DNA of 64,000 bases. Origin: Eurosta solidaginis (lineage: Eukaryota; Arthropoda; Insecta; Diptera; Tephritidae). This document shows positions 11,986 to 23,770 of this stretch, piece after piece; the stretch's first letter is position 1, and each line of letters starts with the position of its first letter. Where the stretch lies: assembly GCF_040869045.1 (NCBI RefSeq), contig NC_090319.1, positions 281,205,693-281,269,692 of the forward strand, read 5' to 3'. The notes below the pieces were generated by a model that was given only the letters and a program-made list of their open reading frames with translations, was not told the origin of the DNA and ran no database searches. The translations under genes and the position numbers were made by a program.

Positions 11986-14238
11986 CCGGTAAGAGTACTC
12001 AATGAGTTCAAGTCACCACTAAAACTGACCAGAGAAGCTATTCTGGGAAGATACCAAGAGACTGAAGTAATAATCAATTGCGACCAGCTCCAGGAAAAGG
12101 TTTCACCTAGCAATATTGAGCTTTCAGGTGACATCATGGCATGGACGGAGGGACTAGAGGAAGACTGTCAGAGTAAGGCAAAACAACTGCTCCTAAAGTA
12201 CGGGAACATATTTGACCAAGATGGCTCCAAACCAGCCCGCACCAACGTTGTGAAACATCAAATTGACACTGGAGATGCGAGGCCGATCCGTCAAGCTCCA
12301 CGTAGTGTTCCACTTGCGAAGCGGGAAGTTGTGAGTCAAATCATACAAGAAATGAGCGACAGCGGCGTCATTGAACCACGAGCTAGGCCATGGAGCTTGC
12401 CGGTAGTACTTGTAAAGAAGAAGGATGGAAAAATGAGGTTTTGCGTGGACTACCGGAAATTGAATGACGTTACGAAAAAGGATAGCTACCCATTGCCAAG
12501 AATTGACGACACTCTGGATCGCTCTCTAGTACGAAATTGTTTTCCACTCTGGACTTGAAAAGCGGCTACTGGCAAGTGGAAGTGAAGGAGGAAGACAAAG
12601 AGAAAACAGCCTTCAGTGTCGGTGATGGTCTTTGGCAATTTACAGTGATGCCTTTTGGACTATGTAATGCACCAGCTACTTTTGAAAGACTCATGGATCA
12701 GGTACTGAAAGGACTACATTGGAAAACATGCTTAGTGTACCTAGACGACATCATCGTATTGGGAAAGTACTTCGAAGAACATCTGAAGAACTTGGAGGAG
12801 GTTTTCTAAATAATAGCTGGTGCTGGTCTGAAACTTAGTCCCAAAAAGTGTTCTCTGTTCAAGAAGCAAGATAGTTACTTGGGTCATAAAGTAACGATGG
12901 AGGGCATCTGCACAGCGAATGAAAAGATAAAAGCAGTTAAGGATTGGCCAAGACCACAGAATCTGCATGAATTGAGAAGTTTCCTTGGGCTGTGCACATA
13001 TTATCGCCGATTTGTACCAAATTTTGCCAGTGTAGCCCATAGCCTCCACGAGCTAACAAGAAAATATAAAGCTTTTGAATGGAAGAAGGTGCAAAAAGTA
13101 GCTTTCCAAACATTGAAAGAGCGTTTGAGCACTGCCCCAATGTTGGCATATCCTATTCCAGGAGCAACGTTTATTCTAGATACAGATGCGAGCGAATATG
13201 CTATAGGAGGCCTTTTATCACAACTGGTCGATGGACAGGAGAAGGTAGTTGCATATTACAGCCGTTCGATTGGAAAACCAGAGAGAAACAATTCGTTACA
13301 CGGAGAGAGCTGTTGGCCTTGGCAGAGTGCATTAAACATTTTCACAAATACCTCTACGGCCAGCGATTCCGCGTCAGGACAGATCACATAGCGTTGAAAT
13401 GGCTTCTGCAGTTCCGTAATCCGGAAGAACAATTGGCGCGGTGGATCGAGCGACTAAAAAGCTATGACTTTTCCCTTGAGCTTCGAAAAGGTAGTACCCA
13501 TGGAAATGCTGATGCAATGTCACGAAGACCATGTAGTTTGGAATGTAAGCACTGTTCAAAGGCCGAGGCTAAAGAAGACATTATAGATGTCCGGCTAATG
13601 ACTATAACATGTACAGATGAATGGCACAAGGAACATCTAAGGAAGTGTCAGCTAGAAGATACAGATCTGTCACATGTTATGCAAGGGCTCGAATGAAACG
13701 AAAGACCAAATAGAGAGGAGATGTCTGCAGAGAGTCCCATTGCGAAGTCATATTGGGCACAGTGGAACAGTTTAGAGTTGATATCCGGTTGCTTGCATCG
13801 AGTATGGGAGAGTGAGGATGGCCAGTGCAAGAAAAAGCTGATAGTTGTTCCCAGAAAGAGGATTCCTGACGTGCTCAGCGAGCTACATAATGGTCCAAGT
13901 GGAGGTCATATTGGAATCACGAAGACGCTCGAGAAAATTAAGCAGAGATTCTATTGGGTTGGTTGCCGTCAGTCGATCACCGAGTGGATTGCCAACTGCG
14001 AGGTTTGCAACAGAGCGAAAGGGCCCAAAACACGAAGTCATGGCCAGATGAAGCAGTATATTTCAGGTGCACCATTTGAAAGAATCGCCATGGATGTCGC
14101 AGGTCCATTTCCTACTAGCAACCGCGGAAACAAATACGTACTGGTGGTTATGGATTATTTCAGTAAATGGATAGAGGTATACCCAATCCCAAACCAAGAA
14201 GCGGAAACAGTAGCAGAAGTTTTTTCAAACGAATGGGT
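11986..14238 (+). pseudogene. pol: Ty3/Gypsy pol: reverse transcriptase, RNase H, integrase (inverted block)
   Basis: Domains in order: the RT fingers ([20 protein letters not shown]), the palm with [11 protein letters not shown] and the catalytic YLDD (near 12741), and the thumb (LRSFLGLCTYYRRFVPNF). Next come RNase H with DTDAS (about 13180) and TDHIALKWLL (about 13377), then the integrase H2C2 zinc finger (H...H...CEVC, 13890-14010) and the first catalytic Asp in MDVAGPF (about 14090). The integrase stops before its second Asp and Glu. There is a frameshift near 12525, a stop at 12807 and another frameshift near 13290. The block is inverted relative to the gag/LTR part that follows, and both halves fit end to end at the protease-RT linker. 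Confidence 0.9.
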
Positions 14239-15308
14239 TGAGTACTCCTTCCTGTTTTGTTATAGCCAGGGCTTTTCCTCCAAGTATGTTCGGTGTTGAT
14301 TTGTTTGCTGCCTCGACAACCCACAATTTGTTTGCTGCATCGACAACCCACAATTTGTTTGTCCCACAATCTCCATCAACCTTTGCCCAGATGACTGCTT
14401 CGGATTTTGGTGGTATTTGCTGACTCTCCTCTACCAGCACTCGTTTACTGCTGTAGCCTTTCTCGTAGCCGAAATTAAGTGGCACATCCATCTTCTTATA
14501 TCGCATTGATATATCTGTTTTCTATGCTCGCACCCATAACCTCCCTCGATAGCAGCCATCAATGCTTCATAGTTGTTCCTCTCTCCCTCGGTAATCGTCT
14601 GTAGGATTTCTACTGCTGGCCCCTTCAATACTACGAATAGAGCTGCAACTTTATCTTCAGCATTCCAGTTGTTCACTGCTCAAAACTGTAGCTTAAAGAC
14701 CTGGAAAGGAACAGAACCGTCAAAGGATGGTGTTTTTACCTTTGGATTACTCGCTGAAACTGCTGGCCGATTTAGTTGCAACTGCTCCTTACGATATTTT
14801 ATATCATCGACTTCTGCCTGAAATTGAGCGATTTTTGCATCCAGCTTTGATGTTACCCTTGCTTCCTGTGCTTCTAACTGCGAAGACATTTGTGCCACTT
14901 GATAAGCGCTCCTCTTGTTCTTCCATCTTGGATGTTATGCGTGTCTCCTGCGATTACAGTTGGGACGATATTTGCGACGGCATTGATGTTACTGTCGATG
15001 TTTGTGCAGATATTGCAGCCAATATCATTTTCAAGTCTGTGCTGGTAACTGTCTGCGATGTTTCGTTTTACTCTGCAATTTTTGTTGTCTCCTCGCCATC
15101 AAGAGAGAAAGACATACTCTTCCACGTTAATTCCCTCTAATTCCATTGCCTCTCGTAGTCGTACCTGAAGTTCGAGTTTAATGCCGGTTGTATTCAATCC
15201 ACGGCTCTCCAACTCCTTCTTTAGTTGCTGGATCTTCAATTCACTTAACTTTGCCATGTCCCTGTTGTCCTCTGGAATTTATTCAACAATTCCTCTTCTG
15301 ACACCAAT
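14239..15308 (-). pseudogene. gag: Ty3/Gypsy gag and start of pol (minus strand)
   Basis: Read from 15257 downwards, the N-terminus has a SAP-like helix pair (LKKELESRGLNTTGIK). A Gln/Glu-rich coiled stretch follows (14680-14898), then the gag core (WNAEDKVAALFVVLKGPA and ERNNYEALMAAI at 14431-14676), and finally the protease-RT linker ending near 14239. The zinc knuckle and the protease active site are not visible, so a piece is missing or decayed. The frame is broken in several places. A primer-binding stretch (TTGGTGTCAGAAG) follows the LTR directly. Confidence 0.8.
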
Positions 15309-15824
15309 TGTAACGAATCTACTGAAAGTCCTCTTATTTGCAACCTTCTGCTAAGTTCGAATCACTAACTGTTGAATAAATAACTCCACTCTTCAATAAT
15401 GCAAAATGGCCTTTATTAAAGTACTTCACAATAACGCTTATACTTCGCTTACTGATAGCTTACTTAACTCAAACTGATTCTCTCGCCTCTACTGTTGTCG
15501 CCTTTTATACTGTCGGATTTTCTCGTTGCATACTTCTAGGCTTTTCCATTCCAGAACTTATTAGTTAGTTATCAGCTACAAAATCACCAGCCACAACTAC
15601 GTTTATAAATTCTTATATGCGCGTGAGTAATACTTGCACAAATTATTGCCCTCTCTTGTGAGCACCTCAGATAAGATATATGCATGTGTTTGTGCGTCTC
15701 TTCTCCGCTGCTCGTATGGACATATGTGTAGACATAATGATTGATCTATTGATGTGCATAGAAGCCACTGCTTAGCATCGCTTACAGATGACAGTAACCC
15801 TTAGTGTTGCTAATATTCGTAACA
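15309..15824 (-). mobile_element. 5' LTR of the Gypsy element
   Basis: The LTR is about 516 bases with ends TGTAACG...CGTAACA on the plus strand. On the minus strand a TATA-like GTATAAAAGG lies upstream of an AATAAAGGCC polyadenylation region, so transcription runs leftward into gag. It is related to the LTRs at 44802 and 47871. Confidence 0.8.
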
Positions 15825-17690
15825 ATAATATTGCCACATCTCATTTCGTTTTTAAATAATTTCAAATAAGTGACATCTCTCTAAATGCATTCTCAGAGGA
15901 AACACCTAGGTAAAGTAAGTGAGAAATTAGGGTAGTACATATCTACTAACTTGCAATCCAAATAAAGAAATATAATTTCTCTGATAGCAGAAGCTATACA
16001 AATAAGTAAATGTTTAAAGTGTGGCAACTCCATTTGGGCAGCTAGTCTAAAAATATTTCTTATAAAATACGATGTAAAATACGTTTTGCTCTAATAAATA
16101 TTGGCGTAACTTATTAAATTTAAAAACATTTATTAAAATAGGTGACAAAATCGTAAAATCAGACATATATAGTAGCAAAAACGATATAATGGAAAATGGA
16201 GTATAGAATATTACTTACAACCAAATTTCGTCTTAATGAGTTGACTCGTTTTCGAAACAAATGCGATTATACAAAAGGAACAATTTATTAAACTTAGGTG
16301 GGAGCCGTGAATGGTTACCCTAGTAAGAAATATTTATGTTAAAACACGACGTAAAATATCATTCTTTTGATACCCATGTCTCATTTAATTTTCATTCATA
16401 TGCATATAGCTGACAACCTAATAGCCGAACCTGACTATCAGAGCTTGAATTGACACGTCTTGCCTATTTTCGGAACCTAGTCGATATGGGTTACACTGCT
16501 TTTATGGTAGCAGTGAATATAGTAAATATCTTTTTAAATCACCTTCCGTCTGATACCCATATATGTATAAGGGTAATGAACACCTCGATGAGCTGCAAAT
16601 CACGGCTAGTCCCTGGGAATATTTCTCCTCCCACAACTTGACACTATCGCCGCTTATTCCACTTTAACTATATGAGATTGCTATGCGGACTGGTACCATT
16701 AAAAATTTGTTATTAAAAACCCCTTATTGTTTCATAAGCGCATTATCCCAGCTCAATTCGTATTGAATTTTTGTTGAGATACGGTATTGTAAGACAAATT
16801 TTGAGATTCTCAAACTAAATAGGATAATGCGTTTTTGACAAAAATCTGATATAGCGCGTTATTCTAAACCTTGGCTTGAAGTAAGTCTCCGACTCTCAAT
16901 GCCAGTTCAATTTCGAGTCAGTTGTGTGAAAAATTAGAACCATAATTAAACCATAATTTCGGTGAGGCAGTTTTTGGTGAAAGCCATTTTGACTTAATGA
17001 TGGCAAGCATTACAAATGGATACTTACAAAATAAATACCAAACTAATTCATGAATACGACTTTTTCCAAAGCAACAAAAAAAAAACGCTGCCTGGTTCAT
17101 TTAATAGAATGAAACCAAACCTTATTCTGCGGATTTGCATAAAGCTATCTCGACAGAGTGGTTTTGGATTCTATACAGTGTCCACTTTGGTGTAAAAACT
17201 TTATCGAAAAAGCAATCCAAACCTCGTCAGTAGTGGGCATTATATGCAGTCCTTATGGTTCCCTGGATTTAGATTGATATACTTATATACATAGCAATTT
17301 GTTTTTTTTTTTTTTTTTGGCATAGCTTTGAATGAAATATTTGCCAGGCCATTCAAATATTGATATGAACTTTGCTAAGCAGCGTCCTCACATTTTGTGC
17401 CAAACCTAATTTGTGCATAGCAACGTAAACTAAAACTAGGTGTCTTCCGACTGGACAACTTTTGAAAAAGTTGAAAAAAACTGAGTGAGTCTTCACATAC
17501 AATGAGAGCCTGAGCGTTGACCTCGAACAACCGCTAAGTGCGTCATCTAAGCTAAAAATCTTTTGGAACTCTTTTGAAGACCGCTTAATTGCCTACAAGA
17601 ATATGCAAAGCTAGCAATTAGAGTGCTATGGGTTAAAACTCGGGTGCCTTTTTAAGAAAAACTCGTAAGCTTCCCATATAGGTTGTATAA
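15825..17690. other. AT-rich DNA, no gene seen
   Basis: I see no reading frame with family features and no known repeat. A 15-base T tract lies near 17305. It may be unique host sequence or very old insertions. Confidence 0.4.
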
Positions 17691-17692
17691 AA

Positions 17693-17835
17693 AACTTATT
17701 TTGTTTTGTTGATTTTCCGACAAGGTGGATAAATGATGTATATCGGAACGATTTTTCGTCATCCTTTGAAAAATTTGGTTTCAATACAAAAAGGTTTCAG
17801 CGTTGTGCCATCATCAGTGTCGATTTTCAATCTTT
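17693..17835. repeat. Dispersed foldback-like relic, copy 2
   Basis: Shares GTTGATTTTCCGACAAGG and ATTTGGTTT...CAGCGTTGTGCCATC with the site at 1688-1862. The neighbouring DNA at the two sites is unrelated. Confidence 0.5.
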
Positions 17836-17917
17836 GAGAAAAAAAAATCGCATTGAACTAAATTCTTACGGTTACCTTTTTGAATGTCCTTAACAATGTT
17901 TTCATTATACTAAAGGT

Positions 17918-18330
17918 AAATAAAAAGATGATAAAAAAAATTTAAGGACTACCTTTATATAAATGCACCAAAAAATAGAAGGCAATTTTTCCTTTAACTC
18001 TTCTATACTCTTTTTGAATTTTGACTAAAAAACTTTAACAATAGCTCTTGTAAAAGAATTTTGGGACTCAAAACTATAAAGGTGGAGCGCAATCTTTCAA
18101 TCTGAGGCAAACCATGTACTTGGGATTAACTAATTAATTATTTAAAATTTAAACACGCGCTCTACCTTTATAATTTTAAATCTTAAAATTCTTTTACAAG
18201 AGCTATTGCTAAAGTTTTTTAGTCAAAATTCTATAAGATTATGTCTGTAATAAAGGAAAAATTGCCTACTATTTTTTGGTCTATTTATATAAATGTAGTC
18301 CTTAAAATTTTTTTATCATCTTTTTATTTT
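17918..18330. mobile_element. Hairpin (foldback) element with ~170-bp arms
   Basis: The left arm (17918-18090) begins AAATAAAAAGATGATAAAAA and runs through TTAAGGACTAC, CAATTTTTCCTTTA and CTCTTGTAAAAGAATTTT to GGTGGAGCGC. The right arm (18157-18330) is its reverse complement with scattered mismatches. The loop is about 65 bases. There is no coding capacity. This is a non-autonomous DNA element or foldback; no clear target duplication is seen. Confidence 0.85.
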
Positions 18331-18373
18331 CACTTTTTTAGTGCCGCCTACAAAAAGGCATTTGGAATTTTGG

Positions 18374-19735
18374 GACTCACGGCCCAAGTTTCAAGTCTCT
18401 AGCTCACCGGGAAGTTACTTAAAAATCGATCGCAAGATTCCCTGGGTTTTTTCAGGGATTTTCGTTTATGTCGATTCGTCTGCCAAATGGCAGCATTTTG
18501 TTTTCCACGAATTGTAGTGCCGTCGACTCGCAAACTATGTGCTAAGTTATAAGTTTCTAGGTAACCGGGAAGTTAGTTAAAAATGGATTAAAAATTCCCA
18601 AATCAAAATTAATTTTCTTAATATCTCGATCCATGCGCCAACTAGCGAAATGTTCTTGATAAAATATTGCATTGTCACCGGGTTCATAATCACGGCTCAA
18701 GTTTCAAGTCTCTACCTCACCGGCGAGTTACTCAAAAATCGATTGCAAGATTCCCCTCGTTTTTCAGGGATTTGTAGTTATCTCAATTAGCACGCCACCT
18801 AGCGGAACTTTGTTTTCTACAAATTGTTTTGTCACCAAGCCTCGAACTGTGTGCCAATTTTCAAGTCTCTAGGTCACCGCGAAGTTAGTTAAAAATGGAT
18901 TTTAATGGATTCCCAAATCAAAATTAATTTTCTTAATACCTGGATCCATGCGCCACCTAGCGAACTTTTTTTGATCAAATATTCCATTGTCAACGGGTTA
19001 TGACTCACGTTCCAAGTTTCTGGTCTCTAGCACACCGGGAAGTTACTTAAAAATCGATAGCAAGATTCCCTGCGTTTTTTCAGGGATTTTCTTTTATCTC
19101 GATTCGTCTGCCACCTGGCGGCATTTTGTTTTTGTTTTCCGCGAATTGTAGCGCCATCGACTCGCAAACTATGTGCTAAGTTTCAAGTCTCTGGAGCACC
19201 GAGAAGTTAGTTAAAAGTCGATCGAAAAACTTCCATTTTAAAATAAATTTTCTGTATATCTCGATCCGTGCGCCAACTAGCGAAATTTTTTTGATAAAAT
19301 ATTGCATTGTCACCGGGTTCACGGCTCAAGTTTCAAGTCTCTAGCTCACCAGCGAGTTACTCAAAAATCGATCGAAAGATTCCCCTCGTTTTTCAGGGAT
19401 TTGTAGTTATCTCAATTAGCACGCCACCTAGCGGAACTTTGTTTTCTACAAATTGTTTTGTCACCAAGCCTCGAACTGTGTGCCAAGTTTCAAGTCTCTG
19501 GGTCACCGCGAAGTTAGTTAAAAATGGATTGAAAGATTCCCAAATCAAAATTAATTTTCTTAGTACCTGGATCCGTGCGCCACCTAGCGAACTTTTTTTT
19601 GATTAAATATTGCATTGTCACCGGGTTATGACTCACGACCCAAGTTTCAGGTCTCTAGCTAACCGGGAAGTTACTTAAAAATCGTTCGCAAGATTCTCTG
19701 CGTTTTTTTAGGGATTCTCAGGGATTTTCGTTTAT
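18374..19735. repeat. Dimeric satellite, ~312-bp higher-order unit
   Basis: The phrase CACGGCTCAAGTTTCAAGTC and its variants start units near 18380, 18689, 19005, 19318 and 19630, a period of 309-316 bases. Inside each unit a second, diverged half of about 155 bases repeats the same plan (GTGCTAAGTTTCAAGTCTCT, GAAGTTAGTTAAAA). Each half also has a TCTCGAT...GCCACCTAGCG segment. It is a small tandem array with a two-level structure. Confidence 0.85.
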
Positions 19736-20094
19736 TGCTCTTTTACCTTATGACTATTGCGTGAAAACAACCATAACTATATACAGCAATATAAGATCAG
19801 CACAAAAAATTTCCGCCGGATGAGTTAGACGCTTAGTTGGATATGCTCTTCTTATTTCAAAGGAATCCTCTCCGGCATAGCGAAACTGATGTAAAGCTAA
19901 AACAATATAACGGTACTGTAATTCAACAGTTATTTATCAAAAGGGTTGAACTGCACAACAAAATAATTGACCATATGGTCGCTCGAGAAAAAACCAGTTG
20001 ACGTTATGACCATTTCGGAAAAAGAGATCGGTCATAATGTCAATATTGTTGACTGTATGTAATATTTGGTCCAAATATGGACCAAATCGGACCA

Positions 20095-20250
20095 CAAATA
20101 CGATTTTTGTGAATATCTCGATCATTGCGCCACCTTGCGACGATTTTTTTCGTATTATTGCATTGTCATCGGGTTCTGAACTATATCTGTACTACCAAGT
20201 TTCAAGATTGTTGCTTATCGGGAAGTTACTTAAATTTTAATTACAAAATT
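20095..20250. repeat. Isolated diverged half-unit of the 312-bp satellite
   Basis: ATATCTCGATCATTGCGCCACC, CATTGTCATCGGGTTC and CGGGAAGTTACTTAAA match the array at 18374-19735. A more decayed piece with CATTGTCATCAGAGTC and ACACCGGGAAGTGTA lies at about 42500-42620. Confidence 0.6.
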
Positions 20251-20375
20251 CGTTCACAACGGCCGGTCGTGCAGCCGTCCAGCCTGTCAAGTCAACCTAA
20301 ATAAAACCGTTTAAAAATATAGTCAAAGCAGCCGATGATCAAAAATTAAATAATGGAGCAGTTAGACAACTTCCA

Positions 20376-21127
20376 GTGAATACAGCAATATATGTAGATT
20401 CACTGGGAAAAATGGACTTCATAACTTCTAGTTGGAATCTAGTGATATACTATGATCTTCATTCTTACTTTGAGCAGATGAACATGATGCCAAACTGTCT
20501 ACATCGAATAAAAAACCATTGCAACTTATTATCGGAGTGCGAAGAAGCGTGTGCAGTTATATCTATATCACTAGGAAGGCGTTATGGAAAGATAAAAAAT
20601 AATCATGACTTGATTGTGCATAGTAAAAGACAGCGAAGAGCGCCTTTCGTATGGATTGGCTCTATTTATAACATGCTAGTTGGATTAATGGATGCTGACA
20701 GTGAAGAAGAAATGGAGTCTAATCTTAAAATATTGCTGAAAAACCAGGGTACATCAAAGAAAGACTGAAAGTGCTAGTTTCATTAATAAATTCTACTGCA
20801 AATATAATTAATAAAAATGTGAATAAAGTGAATTTCCAGTTCATGAAAATAAACACCAAAATTAATAGATTTCAATCAGAAATAATAAAAAATATCAACA
20901 GGGATAAAATGGTTATCCAGTTTCAAATGTTGGTGACTCAAGTCACCATTTTATTAAACGAATGCGAGAATATTCAAAAATCCATAATTGAGCTGTTAAT
21001 AGATCTGAATCATGGACGAATTAGTCCAGCACTTATAACTCCTACACAATTAAACAAGGAGTTAATACTCATAAGGGTGAAGCTACCATCAAAACTACAA
21101 ATACCTGGCCAACAATACAACACTTAA
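20376..21127 (+). pseudogene. env: Errantivirus-type env fragment (F-like membrane fusion protein)
   Basis: Two adjacent frames (20376-20768 and 20771-21127) form one broken gene. The first has a furin-type site RQRR at residues 85-88 followed by a hydrophobic APFVWIG stretch, the usual position of the fusion peptide. This layout is shared by insect errantivirus envelopes and the baculovirus F family. The second frame is an amphipathic, Asn/Ile-rich helical region as expected downstream of the fusion peptide. A one-base frame change near 20750-20770 separates them. The N-terminus is short, and the C-terminal part with the membrane anchor is missing, cut off before the Helitron relic. No gag, pol or LTR is adjacent. 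It is a dead remnant of an endogenous insect retrovirus. Confidence 0.75.
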
Positions 21128-21185
21128 CTGGGTGATGTGTACAACTTAATGACAGCACATGGACTTGTAATCGACAAAAATTTGG

Positions 21186-21698
21186 TAATTAAAGCAGAAA
21201 TAGCCTGTACTTAAGCACTCATCAACAGCTTCAATTTGATACCCATAATGTAAAAACACATCCTAGTGTTACCATGATCCACATTTTGGCCTATATCTGG
21301 AGACCCTAGTAACAAATAGGTATGAAAACTACCCTGTACTAAAGCACTCATCAACAGCTTCAATTTGATACCCATAATGTAAAAATACTATCTGGGCGTT
21401 CACGGGCCCACGTTTTGGCCTATATATCGAGACCCTAGTCACCCGGGGGTACGGAAAATACCCAGTATCAAAGTACTCATAAACATCTTCCATTTGATAC
21501 CCATATTGTACAAACACATCTCAGGATTACCCTGGTCCACGTTTTGATCTCAATACCCTAGCCAGAACGGGATAAAAAGTATTCTATGTCCGTTCAATGG
21601 TTCTATGGTACCTCTCCATCAATTTGCAGCCAAATTGGTTGATCCGTTCTTGAGTTATACGTAGTGTAACTAACACGACTTTCTTTTATATATATAGA
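21186..21698 (-). mobile_element. 3'-truncated Helitron with three 129-bp repeat units
   Basis: Read on the minus strand, the element starts TCTATATATATAAAAGAAAG right after an A, the expected Helitron 5' end (A|TC). It then runs into the repeat whose plus-strand copies fill 36572-40110. Here CACTCATCAACAGCTTCAA recurs near 21216, 21346 and 21475. The CTAG end and its hairpin are missing, so the 3' part is lost. Confidence 0.7.
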
Positions 21699-21699
21699 T

Positions 21700-21985
21700 A
21701 TCATAGAAGATTTCCTGTAAAAATCATTTGGATCGGAGCTATATATAATATATATCCCATACAACCGATCGTTCAGATAAGGGGGTTTTTAGCCATTTCT
21801 TTATATTTATCTTAAAATCGTTTAGGTATGTACATCTGTTCACTATATATTTCTTATCTTATACAGCGCATTATTTGGAGATTACGAATGGGATAAGATT
21901 ATTGTTCAGTCCCATTCATGAAAGGTATGAAGTCTTCGGCACAGCCGAAGACAGTCCCGTCCTTAATTGTTGTTTTTGTAAAGCA
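21700..21985 (-). mobile_element. DINE/Helentron-like element end, minus strand
   Basis: A perfect hairpin GTCTTCGGC-ACA-GCCGAAGAC lies at 21932-21952. It is followed by CAGTCCCGTCCTTAATTG, which on the minus strand resembles the AACAAGTAAGGAAGG start of the elements at 54057 and 60961 (terminal hairpin just inside the end). The remainder is non-coding. Confidence 0.6.
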
Positions 21986-22472
21986 CGTTGCCAAAGTGCA
22001 GTTTGATCTGTATGCTAGTGTAGTGTTGTGTTTGTTGTTTTTGTCAAGTCATGTGTGAAATTTTCTGTGAGCCTAGGAATGTATGTGACACTGAAGTATC
22101 GCTTTGTGTCTGAAGACTGCTTTTGGGGTTACATTTTCTATTTCCATTTGGTTCTGATTTATTAAATTTGATATAATATGGTTCGGATAATTATTTTTTT
22201 AAGCGTCAATTTAATTTTCCTAACATTTGCGTCATGAAAACTTTGATGGCTGATAGATTATATTTTGTCTATAAAGTTCTTCGCCTATTTATTTAGTATT
22301 TGAAAGGCTGTGAATATATAAAGTTTATGAGGACCCCAGAAGAGGTTGGTTTCGAGTACCAGTCCAATATTAGTTTGTTATTGGGCCTGCTGTTATTTAA
22401 AACTCCTGAAATCTTGACTGAATGTTGTTGGCTTATAGATTTGCTTTGAGACTATTAAAGGAGCGTTTCCGG

Positions 22473-23770
22473 AGTTAGGTTGAGCTGGCCGGTACATGAG
22501 GACCTCACATATACTGAATAAGTGCATAGGGTTACCAGAAGTTTGTTTTAACGACGAAACTGAAAAACCCTATCAAAAACCAGGACCTATGTTATAAAAT
22601 AACTCCGTCCTCTTGGCAAGTACTAGAAGCTTCCTAGGACTTAAGCCAATTGCTGCTTCTATATCTGACATCTGTATCACTCCTAATAGCTGGAGTCTTA
22701 GCCTGGTAAGCGCAGGACTCGAGCACAGAACATGATCGATCGTTTCCTCCTCCAGCCCGCACTTCCTACATCTGCTATCTCTGACCAAGCCTAATTTAAT
22801 GGCATGTGACGCCACGCTGGCAGTGTGTAGTCAGAATACACGTCATGAGCCTACAGTCCTCTCTTTTTAATGATAGAAACAACTTTGTTAGTCTAAGGTT
22901 GTAACACCTACACATAATCATCGACACTTTACAGCCCCGCGCTTGAACCCACGCCTTTCATGCTTGGTCGATCATGTGCACCTCTCGCCTTCGCTTAATT
23001 TCGCCCAGTCTAATTGTGGCGTCCGCGAAGCAATCTTCAACGGATGCGCTCTTTTTAGCTAATTCATCCGCTTTTTCATTCCCATCTATTCTCATATGCC
23101 CTGGGACCCAATAGAGATATATGCTTCTCCCTGTCCCGATTCTCTCCAGGGACTGCTTACACTCTAACACGCATTTAGATGCTGTGCTATGTGATATTAT
23201 TGCCTTCATTGCTGCTTCACTGTCAATATAAAAGTTAACACGGTTGCAGCTTAAGCTATTCTCTTCCAGGGTTTCTACTCTTTTGGTTACGGCTAATATT
23301 TCCGCTTGGAAAACGCTACAGTAATCCGGCAGCCTGTAGGATCTTTTTATTTCCGGATCGGCAGAGTATACCGCAGACCCTACTCCATCCACTACTTTGG
23401 AGCAATCTGTGTACACATGTATCGCCTCGTCCGCCATTTGAGCACCCTTGCGCCAACGGTCCACCTCTATTATGGCCTTTAGATCGCCCTCGAAGCGCAG
23501 ATAGGTAATCAGGTACTCTGTTCGTCTTGTGATTGATGACGCTATACTACTATGGCCGTATGGTCGGCGCTCAAGCTGCCCCGAGGCACCGATCTACAAG
23601 TGGAATGTGCAAAATGGCATACAATGCAGCTGTCGGGGTTGTTTTCAGGGCTCCCGTAATGCTAAGCATTGATAGTCTGCATACCCCTCTAATTTTTTGA
23701 GGTAGGTTGCTTTTTGTGTGGCTTTCCACCAAACAAGAACTCCATAGTAAAGGATGGGGCTTACAATCGG
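22473..23770 (-). mobile_element. 5'-truncated LOA/I-like LINE (RT end, RNase H, zinc finger, 3' UTR)
   Basis: Minus-strand order: the RT thumb (23540-23770, much decayed), RNase H (22958-23464), a C-terminal zinc-finger tail with CRKCGLEEETIDHVL (22573-22815), then a 3' UTR ending at GTTGAGCTGGCCGG. RNase H keeps FQAEI and YIDSEAAMKAI. Its first active-site motif reads TDCS where TDGS is usual, but the catalytic Asp is retained. The break at about 23770 is the 5' truncation typical of target-primed LINE insertion. Frames are separated by stops, so it is not functional. RNase H after RT places it in the I/LOA/R1 assemblage; LOA is my best guess. Confidence 0.8.

Noticed and set aside
16450..17100. 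Short frames at 16450-16641 and 16918-17100
   Set aside because: No codon bias, domain or start context; likely chance.
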